Source: Streptococcus oriscaviae (lineage in GTDB: Bacteria > Bacillota > Bacilli > Lactobacillales > Streptococcaceae). From it: 64,000 nt of DNA. Positions 36,928-45,778 of the stretch are shown here, in pieces (positions within the stretch are counted from its first letter, which is position 1; every line of letters starts with the position of its first letter). The notes under the pieces were generated by a model. That model worked only from the letters and a program-made list of their open reading frames with translations, had not been told where the DNA came from and ran no database searches. The stretch spans positions 1,488,001-1,552,000 of the forward strand of contig NZ_CP073084.1 of NCBI RefSeq assembly GCF_018137985.1, read 5' to 3'. Made by a program: the position numbers and the translations under genes.

Positions 36928-37413
36928 ATGAATCTAAAAAAAGCATTCACAGAAAACAATTCTATCCGTCTGGGTTTGACGGCAGAAACCTGGCAGGAGG
37001 CTGTGCATCTGGCAGTTGAACCCCTGATTGAAAGCGGCGCAGCGACAGAAGAATACTACGACGCCATCATTGCCTCTACCGAAGAATACGGTCCCTACTA
37101 TGTCCTTATGCCAGGCATGGCTATGCCGCATGCCCAGGCAGGTGTTGGTGTCTTGAAAGACTCCTTTGCCTTGATAACCTTGACAAAACCAGTCACTTTT
37201 TCAGACGGTAAAGAAGTTTCAGTCCTTCTGACCTTGGCAGCAACCGATCCAAAAATTCACACTTCAGTAGCCATTCCGCAGATTATCGCCCTCTTTGAGT
37301 TGGAAAATTCTATTGAGCGTCTGTTGGCCTGTCAAAGTCCAGAGGAAGTTTTGGCCATGGTTGAGGAATCAAAAAATAGCCCGTACTTAGAAGGCTTAGA
37401 CTTGGAAAGCTAG
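36928..37413 (+). CDS. ulaC: PTS ascorbate transporter subunit IIA (UlaC)
   Basis: A 161-residue EIIA of the mannitol/fructose type. The phosphorylated histidine is His68 in MPGMAMPHAQAG. It receives phosphate from HPr and passes it to UlaB. The GAAAGGAAGA Shine-Dalgarno sequence lies before the ATG. The spacing inside the operon is short on both sides (63 bp before, 12 bp after). Confidence 0.93.
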   Translation: MNLKKAFTENNSIRLGLTAETWQEAVHLAVEPLIESGAATEEYYDAIIASTEEYGPYYVLMPGMAMPHAQAGVGVLKDSFALITLTKPVTFSDGKEVSVLLTLAATDPKIHTSVAIPQIIALFELENSIERLLACQSPEEVLAMVEESKNSPYLEGLDLES

Positions 37414-37425
37414 GAGGAAAGACAG

Positions 37426-38091
37426 ATGACAAAACATATCCCAAATTTACAGGTCGCTCTGGATCATTCAGATTTGCAGGGTGCTATCAAGGCTGCTGTG
37501 TCAGTTGGCCATGAGGTTGACGTTATTGAAGCTGGTACCGTCTGCCTGCTTCAGGTGGGCAGCGAATTGGTTGAAGTGCTGCGCAGCCTCTTCCCAGAAA
37601 AAATCATCGTAGCCGACACCAAATGCGCGGACGCAGGTGGTACGGTTGCCAAAAACAACGCCGTTCGTGGGGCGGACTGGATGACCTGTATCTGTTCCGC
37701 AACCATCCCAACTATGAAAGCTGCCCTCAAGGCCATCCAAGAAGTGCGCGGTGATAAGGGAGAAATTCAGGTTGAACTCTACGGTGACTGGACCTATGAA
37801 CATGCCCAAATGTGGTTAGATGCTGGTATTTCCCAAGCGATTTACCACCAATCCCGTGACGCCCTTCTTGCCGGCGAAACTTGGGGTGAAAAAGACCTGA
37901 CCAAGGTGAAAAAACTGATTGACATGGGCTTCCGTGTGTCTGTGACAGGCGGCTTGGATGTCGATACCCTCAAACTCTTTGAAGGTTTGGATGTCTTCAC
38001 CTTTATCGCAGGGCGCGGTATTACCGAAGCTGCCGATCCAGCAGCTGCAGCACGTGAATTCAAAGACGAAATCCGTCGTATCTGGGGGTAG
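37426..38091 (+). CDS. ulaD: 3-keto-L-gulonate-6-phosphate decarboxylase (UlaD)
   Basis: A 221-residue TIM-barrel enzyme of the orotidine-5'-phosphate decarboxylase superfamily. The DxKxxD catalytic motif is visible in VADTKCADAGG near residues 61-71, with Glu and Asp residues in VIEAGT and LQVALDHSD. It makes L-xylulose 5-phosphate from 3-keto-L-gulonate 6-phosphate. AGGAGG precedes the ATG, and ulaE starts 4 bp after the stop. Confidence 0.94.
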   Translation: MTKHIPNLQVALDHSDLQGAIKAAVSVGHEVDVIEAGTVCLLQVGSELVEVLRSLFPEKIIVADTKCADAGGTVAKNNAVRGADWMTCICSATIPTMKAALKAIQEVRGDKGEIQVELYGDWTYEHAQMWLDAGISQAIYHQSRDALLAGETWGEKDLTKVKKLIDMGFRVSVTGGLDVDTLKLFEGLDVFTFIAGRGITEAADPAAAAREFKDEIRRIWG

Positions 38092-38095
38092 GCCT

Positions 38096-38959
38096 ATGGC
38101 ACGACCAATCGGAATATATGAAAAGGCAACGCCCAAGCACTTTACTTGGAAGGAGCGCTTGGAGTTTGCCAAAGAACTGGGCTTTGACTTTGTAGAAATG
38201 TCGGTGGACGAAAGTGATGCCCGTTTGGCCCGCTTAGACTGGACTAAGGAAGAACGATTGGAGCTGGTCAAGGCCATCTATGAAACAGGCGTTCGCATCC
38301 CGACCATCTGCTTCTCAGGCCACCGCCGCTATCCGCTGGGTTCCAATGACCCTGCCCTTGAAGCTAAGTCCCTAGAAACCATGCGCCAGTGTATCGAACT
38401 GGCGCAGGACTTGGGTGTGCGGGTCATCCAGTTGGCTGGTTACGACGTTTACTATGAGGAAAAATCGCCTGAAACCAGAGCCCGCTTCATCAAAAATCTC
38501 CGCAAGGCCTGCGACTGGGCAGAACAGGCCCAAGTTATGCTGGCCATTGAAATCATGGATGATCCCTTCATCAACTCTATTGAAAAATACCTAGCAGTTG
38601 AGAAAGAAATCGACTCGCCTTATCTCTTTGTTTACCCAGATACTGGAAACGTGTCTGCTTGGCACAATGACCTTTGGAGTGAATTTTACCTAGGCCACCG
38701 CTCCATCGCAGCCCTTCACCTCAAAGACACCTATGCAGTAACTGAAAACTCCAAGGGCCAATTCCGCGATGTGCCATTTGGTCAAGGTTGTGTGGACTGG
38801 GAACTTATGTTTGATGTCTTGAAAAAGACCAACTACCAAGGGCCGTTTTTGATTGAGATGTGGTCTGAAAACTGTGAAAGTGTAGAGGAAACACGGGCGG
38901 CTATCAAGGAAGCACAAGACTTCCTCTACCCATTGATTGAGAAAGCGGGGTTACGCTAA
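38096..38959 (+). CDS. ulaE: L-xylulose-5-phosphate 3-epimerase (UlaE)
   Basis: The frame is open from 37958 inside ulaD, but the conserved protein begins at MARPIGIYEKATPK (38096), only 4 bp after the ulaD stop, giving 287 residues, the usual length. It is a TIM-barrel sugar-phosphate epimerase with metal-ligand motifs in AIEIMDDPF, YPDTGNVSAW and IEMWSE. It converts L-xylulose 5-phosphate to L-ribulose 5-phosphate. Its stop overlaps the ulaF start (TAATG). Confidence 0.94.
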   Translation: MARPIGIYEKATPKHFTWKERLEFAKELGFDFVEMSVDESDARLARLDWTKEERLELVKAIYETGVRIPTICFSGHRRYPLGSNDPALEAKSLETMRQCIELAQDLGVRVIQLAGYDVYYEEKSPETRARFIKNLRKACDWAEQAQVMLAIEIMDDPFINSIEKYLAVEKEIDSPYLFVYPDTGNVSAWHNDLWSEFYLGHRSIAALHLKDTYAVTENSKGQFRDVPFGQGCVDWELMFDVLKKTNYQGPFLIEMWSENCESVEETRAAIKEAQDFLYPLIEKAGLR

Positions 38960-39675
38960 TGCCAAAAGATTTACAGGAAATGCGCCAGCGCGTCTATGAA
39001 GCCAATGTGGCCCTGCCTGCTCACGGACTTGTCAAGTTCACTTGGGGAAATGTTTCAGAAGTTTGCCGTGAGTTGGGCCGCATTGTGATCAAACCTTCTG
39101 GTGTGGATTATGAGAAATTATCTCCAGAAAATATGGTGGTGACAGACCTAGATGGCCATGTGGTGGAAGGCGACCTCAATCCTTCGTCAGACTTGGCTAC
39201 CCACGTCGCCCTCTATAAGGCTTGGCCAAATGTCCATGCCGTTGTTCATACCCATTCAACGGAAGCAGTGGGCTGGGCGCAGGCTGGTCGGGATATTCCT
39301 TTTTACGGAACGACCCATGCCGACTATTTCTATGGACCGGTGCCATGCGCCCGCTCCCTGACAGCTGATGAAGTGAATACAGCCTACGAAAAAGAAACGG
39401 GGGCTGTCATCATCGAGGAGTTTGAACGTCGTGGCATTGACCCAGTGGCCGTTCCAGGTATCGTTGTCCGCAACCACGGTCCGTTCACCTGGGGGAAAGA
39501 TCCAGCCCAAGCTGTTTACCATAGTGTCGTTCTGGAAGAAGTAGCCCGCATGAACCGCTACACCGAGCAAATCAACCCACGGGTTGAGCCAGCTCCTAAG
39601 TACATTATGGACAAGCACTACTTGCGCAAACACGGCCCTAATGCCTACTATGGTCAAAAGGGTGATGCCCACTAA
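38959..39675 (+). CDS. ulaF: L-ribulose-5-phosphate 4-epimerase (UlaF/AraD type)
   Basis: A 238-residue class II aldolase-fold enzyme. Zinc ligands are visible in VHTHST near 95-100 and in RNHGPFTWG near 170-178; GNVSEVCRE and KPSGVDYEKL match the substrate-binding part of AraD/UlaF. It converts L-ribulose 5-phosphate to D-xylulose 5-phosphate, which enters the pentose phosphate pathway; the transketolase gene 3.3 kb downstream acts on this product. Last gene of the operon. Confidence 0.94.
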   Translation: MPKDLQEMRQRVYEANVALPAHGLVKFTWGNVSEVCRELGRIVIKPSGVDYEKLSPENMVVTDLDGHVVEGDLNPSSDLATHVALYKAWPNVHAVVHTHSTEAVGWAQAGRDIPFYGTTHADYFYGPVPCARSLTADEVNTAYEKETGAVIIEEFERRGIDPVAVPGIVVRNHGPFTWGKDPAQAVYHSVVLEEVARMNRYTEQINPRVEPAPKYIMDKHYLRKHGPNAYYGQKGDAH

Positions 39676-39795
39676 TGTTGGCATTTCTTAGCTTGAATGA
39701 CGTCGTTGACTGGATTTGGGTAATTGCAGTCATGCCAACATCTCGTCGCCTTGTCCTTCAAGCAAGAGAAAAATCAAAATACCTATAAAAATATC

Positions 39796-39839
39796 AGACT
39801 AGGTTAGAATGCTTGTCGTATTGCCTAGTCTTGTTTTTG
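39796..39839 (+). terminator. intrinsic terminator of the ulaABCDEF operon
   Basis: AGACTAGG at 39796 pairs with CCTAGTCT at 39824, followed by TGTTTTTG. The remaining 39840-39903 holds nothing I recognise. Confidence 0.75.
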
Positions 39840-39903
39840 TGGTTCTGGGAAGCTTTTTTTGCTTGGCCGTGGTGTTTTTGATGGATGAGCAGTTCAACTT
39901 GGT

Positions 39904-39944
39904 TTGATATCAGGGTAAAATATGTTAAAATGAAACCGATACCA
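39904..39944 (+). promoter_or_regulatory. promoter and cre site of the PRD regulator
   Basis: TTGATA (39904-39909), 16 bp, TAAAAT (39926-39931). The bases 39930-39944 read ATGAAACCGATACCA, a perfect match to the cre consensus WTGNAANCGNWNNCW overlapping the -10/start region. CcpA bound there would repress the regulator gene when glucose is available. Confidence 0.65.
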
Positions 39945-39960
39945 ATATAAGGAGGAAAAG

Positions 39961-41649
39961 ATGTCACTGGATAAGAGTAGTTGCGCCCTCTTACGGTACC
40001 TAATCCGCTTGAAAAAGCCAGAAACCATTATGGCCATATCAAGGGCACTCCAGCAATCTCGCCGAAAAATCTACTACCATCTGGATAAAATTAACAGCTC
40101 TCTCCCCAAGGAAGTGGAGTCCATTGAAAGCCAACCTCGAGTGGGAATCCTATTAAGTCCAGAGCAAAAAGCCGCCTGTCAGGTTCTCTTGGACTCACTG
40201 GATTCTTATAGTTACATCATGAACATGAATGAGCGGATTCAGCTCATGATGATTTATATCTGTATTACAACCGAGCGAGTGACCATTGAAAAACTGATGG
40301 AATTGACAGAGGTGTCCCGCAATACGGTGTTGAATGACCTGAGTGAGATTCGCAGCCAGCTGGCTAAGGAGCAGTACAAGATGACTCTCTATGTTTCCAA
40401 GTCACAGGGCTATGACCTAAACTGCCACCCTCTCAATAAGATCCAATACATGCACTCCCTACTCTATAATCTTTTTGCTGAGGCCAATGAGGGTTTCCTT
40501 AAGGTTTTGGAAACAAAAGTCCATGCCTTTCCAGGCTGCCAACAGCTCCTTTCCATGGCAGTGACCCACTTTTTAGAAGGGCAAGTCTATCGGCTTGAAA
40601 AGGACTTAGGAAAGAAAATTAACCGGTATGAAATTGAATTTATGCTGAAGGTTCTCCCCTATCTGCTGCTCAGTTACCGAAATATGGTTTTGGATCAGGA
40701 AGAAAAAGATAGTATTATCAAAGACTTTTCCCTGATTCGCAAACGAATCGAGTACAAGATTACCCAAAATCTCAAGCAAGCCCTAGAGGATAGCTTTGCC
40801 ATTGGTTTGGATGAAATTGAGGTTTCTCTGATTGCCATCTTACTGCTGTCCTACCGAAAGGACAAGGACATCCATGTAACCAGCCAAGATTTTGCTGACC
40901 TCAAGCGCGTGGTGGAGCAGTTTATCTGGCATTTTGAAGTCCACTCTTCTTTTGAGCTAGAAAACAAGGAAGAACTGGCTCAGAGTCTTCTGGCCCACTG
41001 TAAAGCCTTACTCTTTCGGAAAACCTACGGGATTCTGTCTAAAAATCCCATGGTCAAGCAAATCCAGGATAAGTACAGCACCCTCTTTCGTATGACCAAG
41101 TTGTCGGCCCGCCTGCTAGAAGAAGAATGGAAGATTAGCCTGACCGACGAAGATATTGCCTATCTGACCATTCATCTGGGTGGAGCCTTGAGGCGCAGCG
41201 GCAGTCGCACAGAAAATAGCCGCAAGGTTTATCTGATTTGCGACGAAGGTGTAGCTGTTCAAAAACTGTTGGTCAAACAAGTCCAGCACCATTTGCCAGG
41301 CAAGCTGGTTTCAGGGATTTTCACCACCGAACAATTCAAGAGTGTGGAAGACCTCTTGGAAGTCGATTTCCTCATCTCGACCAGTGAGGCTCTGGAAACC
41401 AAGCATCCGCTCATACAGGTTCATCCCATCTTAGATTTTGACGATGTGCTGAAGTTGACTCGTTTTGCCAAGTATCGTTTTCTGGCAGATGACAAGCGCG
41501 GTTTTTCCGCCGAATTGGACAAGTTACTGGCCGCCTATATCCCAGACGGAAAGACTGCTCAGGAACTCAAACAGCGCCTGCAGAGCTTAGTAACCAACGA
41601 ACTTCTGGCGAGTTTATCAGACGCAGAAGTAGAAACCGATCTTTATTAA
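39961..41649 (+). CDS. ulaR: BglG/MtlR-type PRD transcriptional regulator of the ula genes
   Basis: A 562-residue regulator. Two helix-turn-helix regions lie in the first 150 residues (second one around TIEKLMELTEVSRNTVLNDLSEI), followed by two PTS regulation domains (PRD1 about 190-290, PRD2 about 305-410, with His in YLTIHLGGALRR) and an EIIB-like domain from about 420 (VYLICDEGVAVQKL). No EIIA domain is evident. It should act as a DNA-binding activator whose activity is set by PTS phosphorylation. It lies between ulaF and ulaG, whose promoters share one palindromic element. The name ulaR is used by analogy with the pneumococcal regulator. Confidence 0.82.
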   Translation: MSLDKSSCALLRYLIRLKKPETIMAISRALQQSRRKIYYHLDKINSSLPKEVESIESQPRVGILLSPEQKAACQVLLDSLDSYSYIMNMNERIQLMMIYICITTERVTIEKLMELTEVSRNTVLNDLSEIRSQLAKEQYKMTLYVSKSQGYDLNCHPLNKIQYMHSLLYNLFAEANEGFLKVLETKVHAFPGCQQLLSMAVTHFLEGQVYRLEKDLGKKINRYEIEFMLKVLPYLLLSYRNMVLDQEEKDSIIKDFSLIRKRIEYKITQNLKQALEDSFAIGLDEIEVSLIAILLLSYRKDKDIHVTSQDFADLKRVVEQFIWHFEVHSSFELENKEELAQSLLAHCKALLFRKTYGILSKNPMVKQIQDKYSTLFRMTKLSARLLEEEWKISLTDEDIAYLTIHLGGALRRSGSRTENSRKVYLICDEGVAVQKLLVKQVQHHLPGKLVSGIFTTEQFKSVEDLLEVDFLISTSEALETKHPLIQVHPILDFDDVLKLTRFAKYRFLADDKRGFSAELDKLLAAYIPDGKTAQELKQRLQSLVTNELLASLSDAEVETDLY

Positions 41650-41658
41650 GCTGTAAAA

Positions 41659-41724
41659 GTCCAAATGTGAACACAGACCTGTGTTTTATTTGGTCTTTTT
41701 TTTGTTGAGTGATGGGCATATACT
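41659..41724 (+). promoter_or_regulatory. ulaG promoter with the same palindromic element as ulaA
   Basis: The 37-bp element at 41659-41695 begins GTCCAAATGTGAACA, has CCTGTGT and ends TTTGGTC. Its arms are CCAAAT/ATTTGG and AACACAG/CTGTGTT. A T-run occupies the -35 position, and TATACT lies at 41719-41724, 23 bp after the element, exactly as at ulaA. The hairpin plus T-run could also terminate the regulator transcript. No cre site was seen here. Confidence 0.7.
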
Positions 41725-41766
41725 AGAGGTGTATAAAACTATCGAACCATTTAAGGAGGAATGAAA

Positions 41767-42858
41767 ATGGCTAAAGTTCAAGACATAACTAGGGAATCAT
41801 GGATTCTCTCAACCTTCCCAGAGTGGGGAACTTGGCTCAACGAAGAAATCGAAGAAGAAGTCGTGCCAGAAGGCAACTTTGCCATGTGGTGGCTGGGCAA
41901 CTGTGGCGTCTGGATCAAGACCCCAGGAGGAGCCAATGTGGTCATGGACCTCTGGTCATCTCGTGGAAAATCCACTAAAAAAGTAAAAGACATGGTGTGG
42001 GGCCACCAAATGGCCAACATGGCGGGTGTCCGCAAATTGCAGCCAAACTTGCGCGTGCAACCCATGGTCATTGACCCATTTGCCATCAATGAATTGGACT
42101 ACTACCTAGTTTCCCATGTCCACAGTGACCATATGGACATCAGCACCGCAGCAGCCATCATCAACAACCCGAAACTGGACCATGTGAAATTTGTCGGCCC
42201 AGTTGAGAGTGGCGACATCTGGGAAAAATGGGGCGTGCCAGCTGACCGCATCATCCGCATCGCACCAGGCGACAGCTTTGAATTCAAAGACATTAAGGTC
42301 CACGCTGTGGAATCCTTCGACCGTACTTGCTTGGTGACCCTCCCTATCGAAGGCTACGAAGAAAATGGCGGCAAATTAGCAGGACTTCCTGTAACCGATG
42401 AACTCATGGCCCGCAAGGCAGTCAACTACGTCTTTGAAACACCGGGCGGAACCATCTACCACGGTGCAGACTCCCACTTCTCAAACTACTTTGCCAAACA
42501 CGGCCGTGACTTCAATATCGACGTTGCCATCAACAACTACGGTGACAACCCAATCGGTATTCAGGATAAGATGACCTCTATCGACCTGCTCCGTATGGCA
42601 GAAAATCTGCGTGCCAAGGTCATCATCCCAGTCCACTATGACATCTGGTCCAACTTTATGGCTTCAACGGATGAGATTCTCCAACTCTGGAAGATGCGCA
42701 AGGAACGCCTCCAATATGACTTCCACCCATTCATCTGGGAAGTTGGCGGCAAGTACACCTATCCACTGGATAAAGACCGCATTGAATACCATCACCCACG
42801 CGGCTTTGACGACTGCTTCTTGGAAGATTCCAACATTCAGTTCAAGGCCTTGCTCTAA
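41767..42858 (+). CDS. ulaG: L-ascorbate-6-phosphate lactonase (UlaG)
   Basis: The ATG at 41761 is only one base from the AAGGAGG sequence; the ATG at 41767 has proper spacing and is preferred (363 aa). The metallo-beta-lactamase fold metal motif is SHVHSDHMD near residues 115-123, with further His in YHGADSHFSNYF and VHYDIWSN. It opens the lactone of L-ascorbate 6-phosphate to 3-keto-L-gulonate 6-phosphate, the step before UlaD. It is transcribed apart from ulaABCDEF but under the same type of promoter element. Confidence 0.94.
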   Translation: MAKVQDITRESWILSTFPEWGTWLNEEIEEEVVPEGNFAMWWLGNCGVWIKTPGGANVVMDLWSSRGKSTKKVKDMVWGHQMANMAGVRKLQPNLRVQPMVIDPFAINELDYYLVSHVHSDHMDISTAAAIINNPKLDHVKFVGPVESGDIWEKWGVPADRIIRIAPGDSFEFKDIKVHAVESFDRTCLVTLPIEGYEENGGKLAGLPVTDELMARKAVNYVFETPGGTIYHGADSHFSNYFAKHGRDFNIDVAINNYGDNPIGIQDKMTSIDLLRMAENLRAKVIIPVHYDIWSNFMASTDEILQLWKMRKERLQYDFHPFIWEVGGKYTYPLDKDRIEYHHPRGFDDCFLEDSNIQFKALL

Positions 42859-42870
42859 TAGAACCTCCAG

Positions 42871-42894
42871 GGCGGGACGACAGTCCTGCCTTTT
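42871..42894 (+). terminator. intrinsic terminator of ulaG
   Basis: GGCGGGAC-gaca-GTCCTGCC followed by TTTTG. Confidence 0.75.
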
Positions 42895-42912
42895 GTAAAT
42901 AGTGATTAAGCA

Positions 42913-42941
42913 AAGACACCGTAACCGCTTTATGTTATAAT
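42913..42941 (+). promoter_or_regulatory. tkt promoter
   Basis: AAGACA at 42913-42918, 17 bp, TATAAT at 42936-42941 with an extended -10 (TGTTATAAT). Confidence 0.6.
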
Positions 42942-42973
42942 AGAAACGAGACTTTTTAAAAGAGGAGAAAACT

Positions 42974-44944
42974 ATGTCAAATCTATCCGTAAATGCTATC
43001 CGTTTCCTCGGAATTGATGCCATTGAGAAATCCAAATCAGGCCACCCAGGTGTGGTGATGGGAGCAGCTCCGATGGCTTATAGCCTATTTACAAAGGAAC
43101 TCCGTATCAACCCAGCTCAGCCAAACTGGATTAACCGCGACCGCTTTATCTTGTCAGCAGGTCATGGCTCCATGCTTCTCTACGGACTGCTACACCTGTC
43201 AGGCTTTGCAGATGTAACCATGGACGAAATTAAGAACTTCCGTCAGTGGGGTTCAAAAACACCAGGTCACCCAGAATTTGGTCACACAGCAGGTGTAGAT
43301 GCTACAACAGGTCCTCTTGGACAGGGAATCTCAACTGCGACTGGTTTTGCCCAAGCAGAGCGCTTCCTTGCGGCGAAGTATAACCGTGACGGCTTCCCAA
43401 TCTTTGACCACTACACTTACGTTATCTGTGGTGATGGCGACCTGATGGAAGGTGTATCTGCTGAAGCCGCTTCTTACGCTGGTCTTCAAAAACTGGAAAA
43501 ACTCATCGTTCTCTACGACTCAAATGACATCAACTTGGATGGCGAAACCAAAGACTCCTTCACAGAAGATGTGCGTGCCCGCTACAACGCCTACGGTTGG
43601 CATACAGATCTCGTGACAGACGGTACCGATGTGGATGCTATTTTTGCTGCTATTGAAAAAGCCAAAGCAGCCGGCAAACCATCTCTTATCGAAATCAAGA
43701 CTGTCATCGGTCATGGTTCTCCAAATAAACAAGGTACAAACGCTGTTCACGGAGCGCCGCTTGGTGCAGAAGAAGCAGAAGCTACTCGTAAGGCACTTGA
43801 CTGGAACTACGCACCATTTGAAATCCCAGCAGAAGTCTATGCTGACTTCAAGGAAAATGTAGCAGACCGTGGCGCAGCAGCCTACGATGCGTGGGTGAAA
43901 TTGGTAGAAGGCTACAAGGCAGCTCATCCAGAATTAGCAGCTGAAGTAACAGCTATCTTGGAAGGTCGCGATGTAGTTGAAATCAAGCCAGAAGACTTCC
44001 CGGTTTATGAAAATGGCTTCTCACAAGCAACCCGTAACTCATCACAAGATGCCCTCAACGCAGCAGCTAAGGTGCTGCCAACCTTCCTCGGTGGTTCAGC
44101 TGACTTGGCGCACTCCAACATGACCTACATCAAAGAAGATGGTTTGCAGGACTCAGTGAACCCACTCAACCGCAACATCCAGTTCGGTGTCCGTGAATTT
44201 GCCATGGGTACCATCTTGAACGGTATGGCAGCTCACGGTGGACTTCGTGTTTACGGTGGTACCTTCTTCGTCTTCTCAGACTATGTGAAAGCAGCCGTTC
44301 GTTTGTCAGCCCTTCAGGGACTTCCAGTGACCTATGTCTTCACCCACGACTCTATCGCAGTTGGGGAAGATGGGCCAACTCACGAGCCAATCGAGCACTT
44401 GGCAGGTCTGCGTGCTATGCCAAACCTCAATGTCTTCCGTCCAGCGGATGCGCGTGAAACACAGGCGGCTTGGTACTTGTCACTGACCAGCAAGTCTACA
44501 CCATCAGCTCTTGTTCTCACTCGTCAAAACTTGACTGTCGAAGAAGGAACAGACTTTGACAAGGTTGCAAAAGGTGCTTATGTGGTCTATGAGGTAGCAG
44601 GCTTTGATACCATCCTCCTGGCATCCGGTTCAGAAGTGAACTTGGCAGTGAAAGCAGCCAAGGAACTGGAAGCAGCAGGCACTAAGGTGCGCGTGGTTTC
44701 TGTACCATCTACTGAACTCTTCGATGCTCAAGACGCAGCTTATAAAGAAGAAATCCTTCCAAACGCTATCCGTCGCCGTCTTGCAATCGAAATGGGTGCA
44801 ACTCAAAGCTGGTACAAGTATGTTGGCTTGGATGGGAAAGTTCTTGGTATCGACACCTTCGGTGCATCAGCTCCAGCCCAAACTGTTATCGACAACTACG
44901 GCTTCACCGTGGAAAATGTAGTGAAGTTGGTTGGCGAACTCTAA
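42974..44944 (+). CDS. tkt: transketolase
   Basis: A 656-residue thiamine-diphosphate enzyme of normal length. Seen are [17 protein letters not shown] at the N-terminus, the ThDP/Mg motif [18 protein letters not shown] (GDG...N type, with DSNDINLDG after it), and the pyrimidine-domain segment [20 protein letters not shown]. It moves two-carbon units between pentose and triose/hexose phosphates in the cytoplasm. It stands next to the ula genes, whose end product is xylulose 5-phosphate, but it has its own promoter and terminator. Confidence 0.97.
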   Translation: MSNLSVNAIRFLGIDAIEKSKSGHPGVVMGAAPMAYSLFTKELRINPAQPNWINRDRFILSAGHGSMLLYGLLHLSGFADVTMDEIKNFRQWGSKTPGHPEFGHTAGVDATTGPLGQGISTATGFAQAERFLAAKYNRDGFPIFDHYTYVICGDGDLMEGVSAEAASYAGLQKLEKLIVLYDSNDINLDGETKDSFTEDVRARYNAYGWHTDLVTDGTDVDAIFAAIEKAKAAGKPSLIEIKTVIGHGSPNKQGTNAVHGAPLGAEEAEATRKALDWNYAPFEIPAEVYADFKENVADRGAAAYDAWVKLVEGYKAAHPELAAEVTAILEGRDVVEIKPEDFPVYENGFSQATRNSSQDALNAAAKVLPTFLGGSADLAHSNMTYIKEDGLQDSVNPLNRNIQFGVREFAMGTILNGMAAHGGLRVYGGTFFVFSDYVKAAVRLSALQGLPVTYVFTHDSIAVGEDGPTHEPIEHLAGLRAMPNLNVFRPADARETQAAWYLSLTSKSTPSALVLTRQNLTVEEGTDFDKVAKGAYVVYEVAGFDTILLASGSEVNLAVKAAKELEAAGTKVRVVSVPSTELFDAQDAAYKEEILPNAIRRRLAIEMGATQSWYKYVGLDGKVLGIDTFGASAPAQTVIDNYGFTVENVVKLVGEL

Positions 44945-44957
44945 AATAGTCTATTAA

Positions 44958-44998
44958 AACAGCCCTTGGAGGCTGTTTTTTGCTATAATGGAATCATG
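44958..44998 (+). promoter_or_regulatory. tkt terminator overlapping the tadA promoter
   Basis: AACAGCC-cttgga-GGCTGTT with T-run (44958-44981) ends tkt. The T-run is followed at once by an extended -10, TGCTATAAT (44981-44989). The predicted start falls at about 44996, the first base of the tadA ATG (44996-44998), so the tadA mRNA may have no leader. No Shine-Dalgarno sequence is present. Confidence 0.6.
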
Positions 44999-45502
44999 GA
45001 CTACACACAAGAAGAAAAAGAATATTTTATGAGAGAAGCCTTGCGGGAAGCAGGCAAATCCTTGGACAAGGAAGAAATTCCTATTGGCTGTGTCATTGTC
45101 AAGGATGGTCAGATTATTGGCAGAGGGCACAATGCCCGTGAGGAACTCAATCAGGCCATCATGCATGCGGAGGTCATGGCCATCCAAGAAGCCAACCGAC
45201 TGGAGGGCAACTGGCGCTTGCTGGATACAACGCTCTTTGTCACCATTGAACCCTGCGTCATGTGTAGCGGGGCTATTGGTCTAGCTCGCATTCCACAGGT
45301 GATTTATGGGGCTGCCAATCAAAAGTTCGGGGCAGCAGGCAGCCTGTATAACATTTTGACCGACAGTCGCCTCAATCATCGGGTCACAGTGGAAACAGGT
45401 ATTCTGGAAGATGAATGTGCCGCCATCATGCAGGATTTTTTTCGCCAACGCCGGGAAAAACAAAAGATGGCTAAACAGATGGACGATGCGGACCACAGTT
45501 AG
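44996..45502 (+). CDS. tadA: tRNA-specific adenosine deaminase TadA
   Basis: A 168-residue zinc enzyme. The frame is open from 44966, but the family start MDYTQEEKEYFMREAL fixes 44996. The zinc site is visible as MHAEVMAI (His and catalytic Glu near 59-61) and EPCVMCSGA (two Cys near 89-92). It changes A34 to inosine in tRNA-Arg(ACG). It lacks an upstream ribosome-binding site, and the predicted transcription start coincides with the ATG. An alternative internal ATG at 45029 would remove conserved residues. Confidence 0.92.
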   Translation: MDYTQEEKEYFMREALREAGKSLDKEEIPIGCVIVKDGQIIGRGHNAREELNQAIMHAEVMAIQEANRLEGNWRLLDTTLFVTIEPCVMCSGAIGLARIPQVIYGAANQKFGAAGSLYNILTDSRLNHRVTVETGILEDECAAIMQDFFRQRREKQKMAKQMDDADHS

Positions 45503-45528
45503 AGATTTGCCATATTTTGATTTTGTGG

Positions 45529-45618
45529 TATAATAATCCTTGGAGCAACATTCGTGCGTGAAGCGGGTCAGGGGAGGAATCCAGCAGCCCTAAGCGAAGT
45601 CGGGTGTGTGCTCTTTTT
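45529..45618 (+). ncRNA. ffs: small signal recognition particle RNA (4.5S type)
   Basis: An extended -10 promoter TGGTATAAT (45526-45534) precedes an RNA from about 45541 to 45618. The centre carries the conserved SRP RNA hairpin: GGTCAGG, the GGAA tetraloop region and AGCAGCC (45567-45591), which bind Ffh. The ends pair (GAGC near 45543 with GCTC near 45610) and TTTTTG follows as terminator. This is the short bacterial form, lacking the Alu domain. It works with Ffh and FtsY in co-translational membrane targeting. Confidence 0.9.
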
Positions 45619-45630
45619 GCGTACAGTCTA

Positions 45631-45672
45631 AAAACCCTTTTGAAATCAAGCTTTCAGAGGGTTTTCTTTGTC
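45631..45672 (+). terminator. second terminator-like hairpin downstream of the SRP RNA
   Basis: AAAACCCT pairs with AGGGTTTT, with an inner TTGAAA/TTTCA stem, followed by CTTTG. It may be a back-up terminator for the SRP RNA. Confidence 0.55.
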
Positions 45673-45778
45673 TTATTTTTAGAAATGGTGGCAAAATAGG
45701 GGATTTGCCCAAAAGAATGTGACTTGCCACCCAAAATATGTTAAAATGAGGGTAATAACATGAGGAAAGGAGTCTTTT

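Noticed and set aside
37816-38277. 153-codon minus-strand frame inside ulaD/ulaE
   Set aside because: Both plus-strand genes are certain members of the ula operon; this is a shadow frame.
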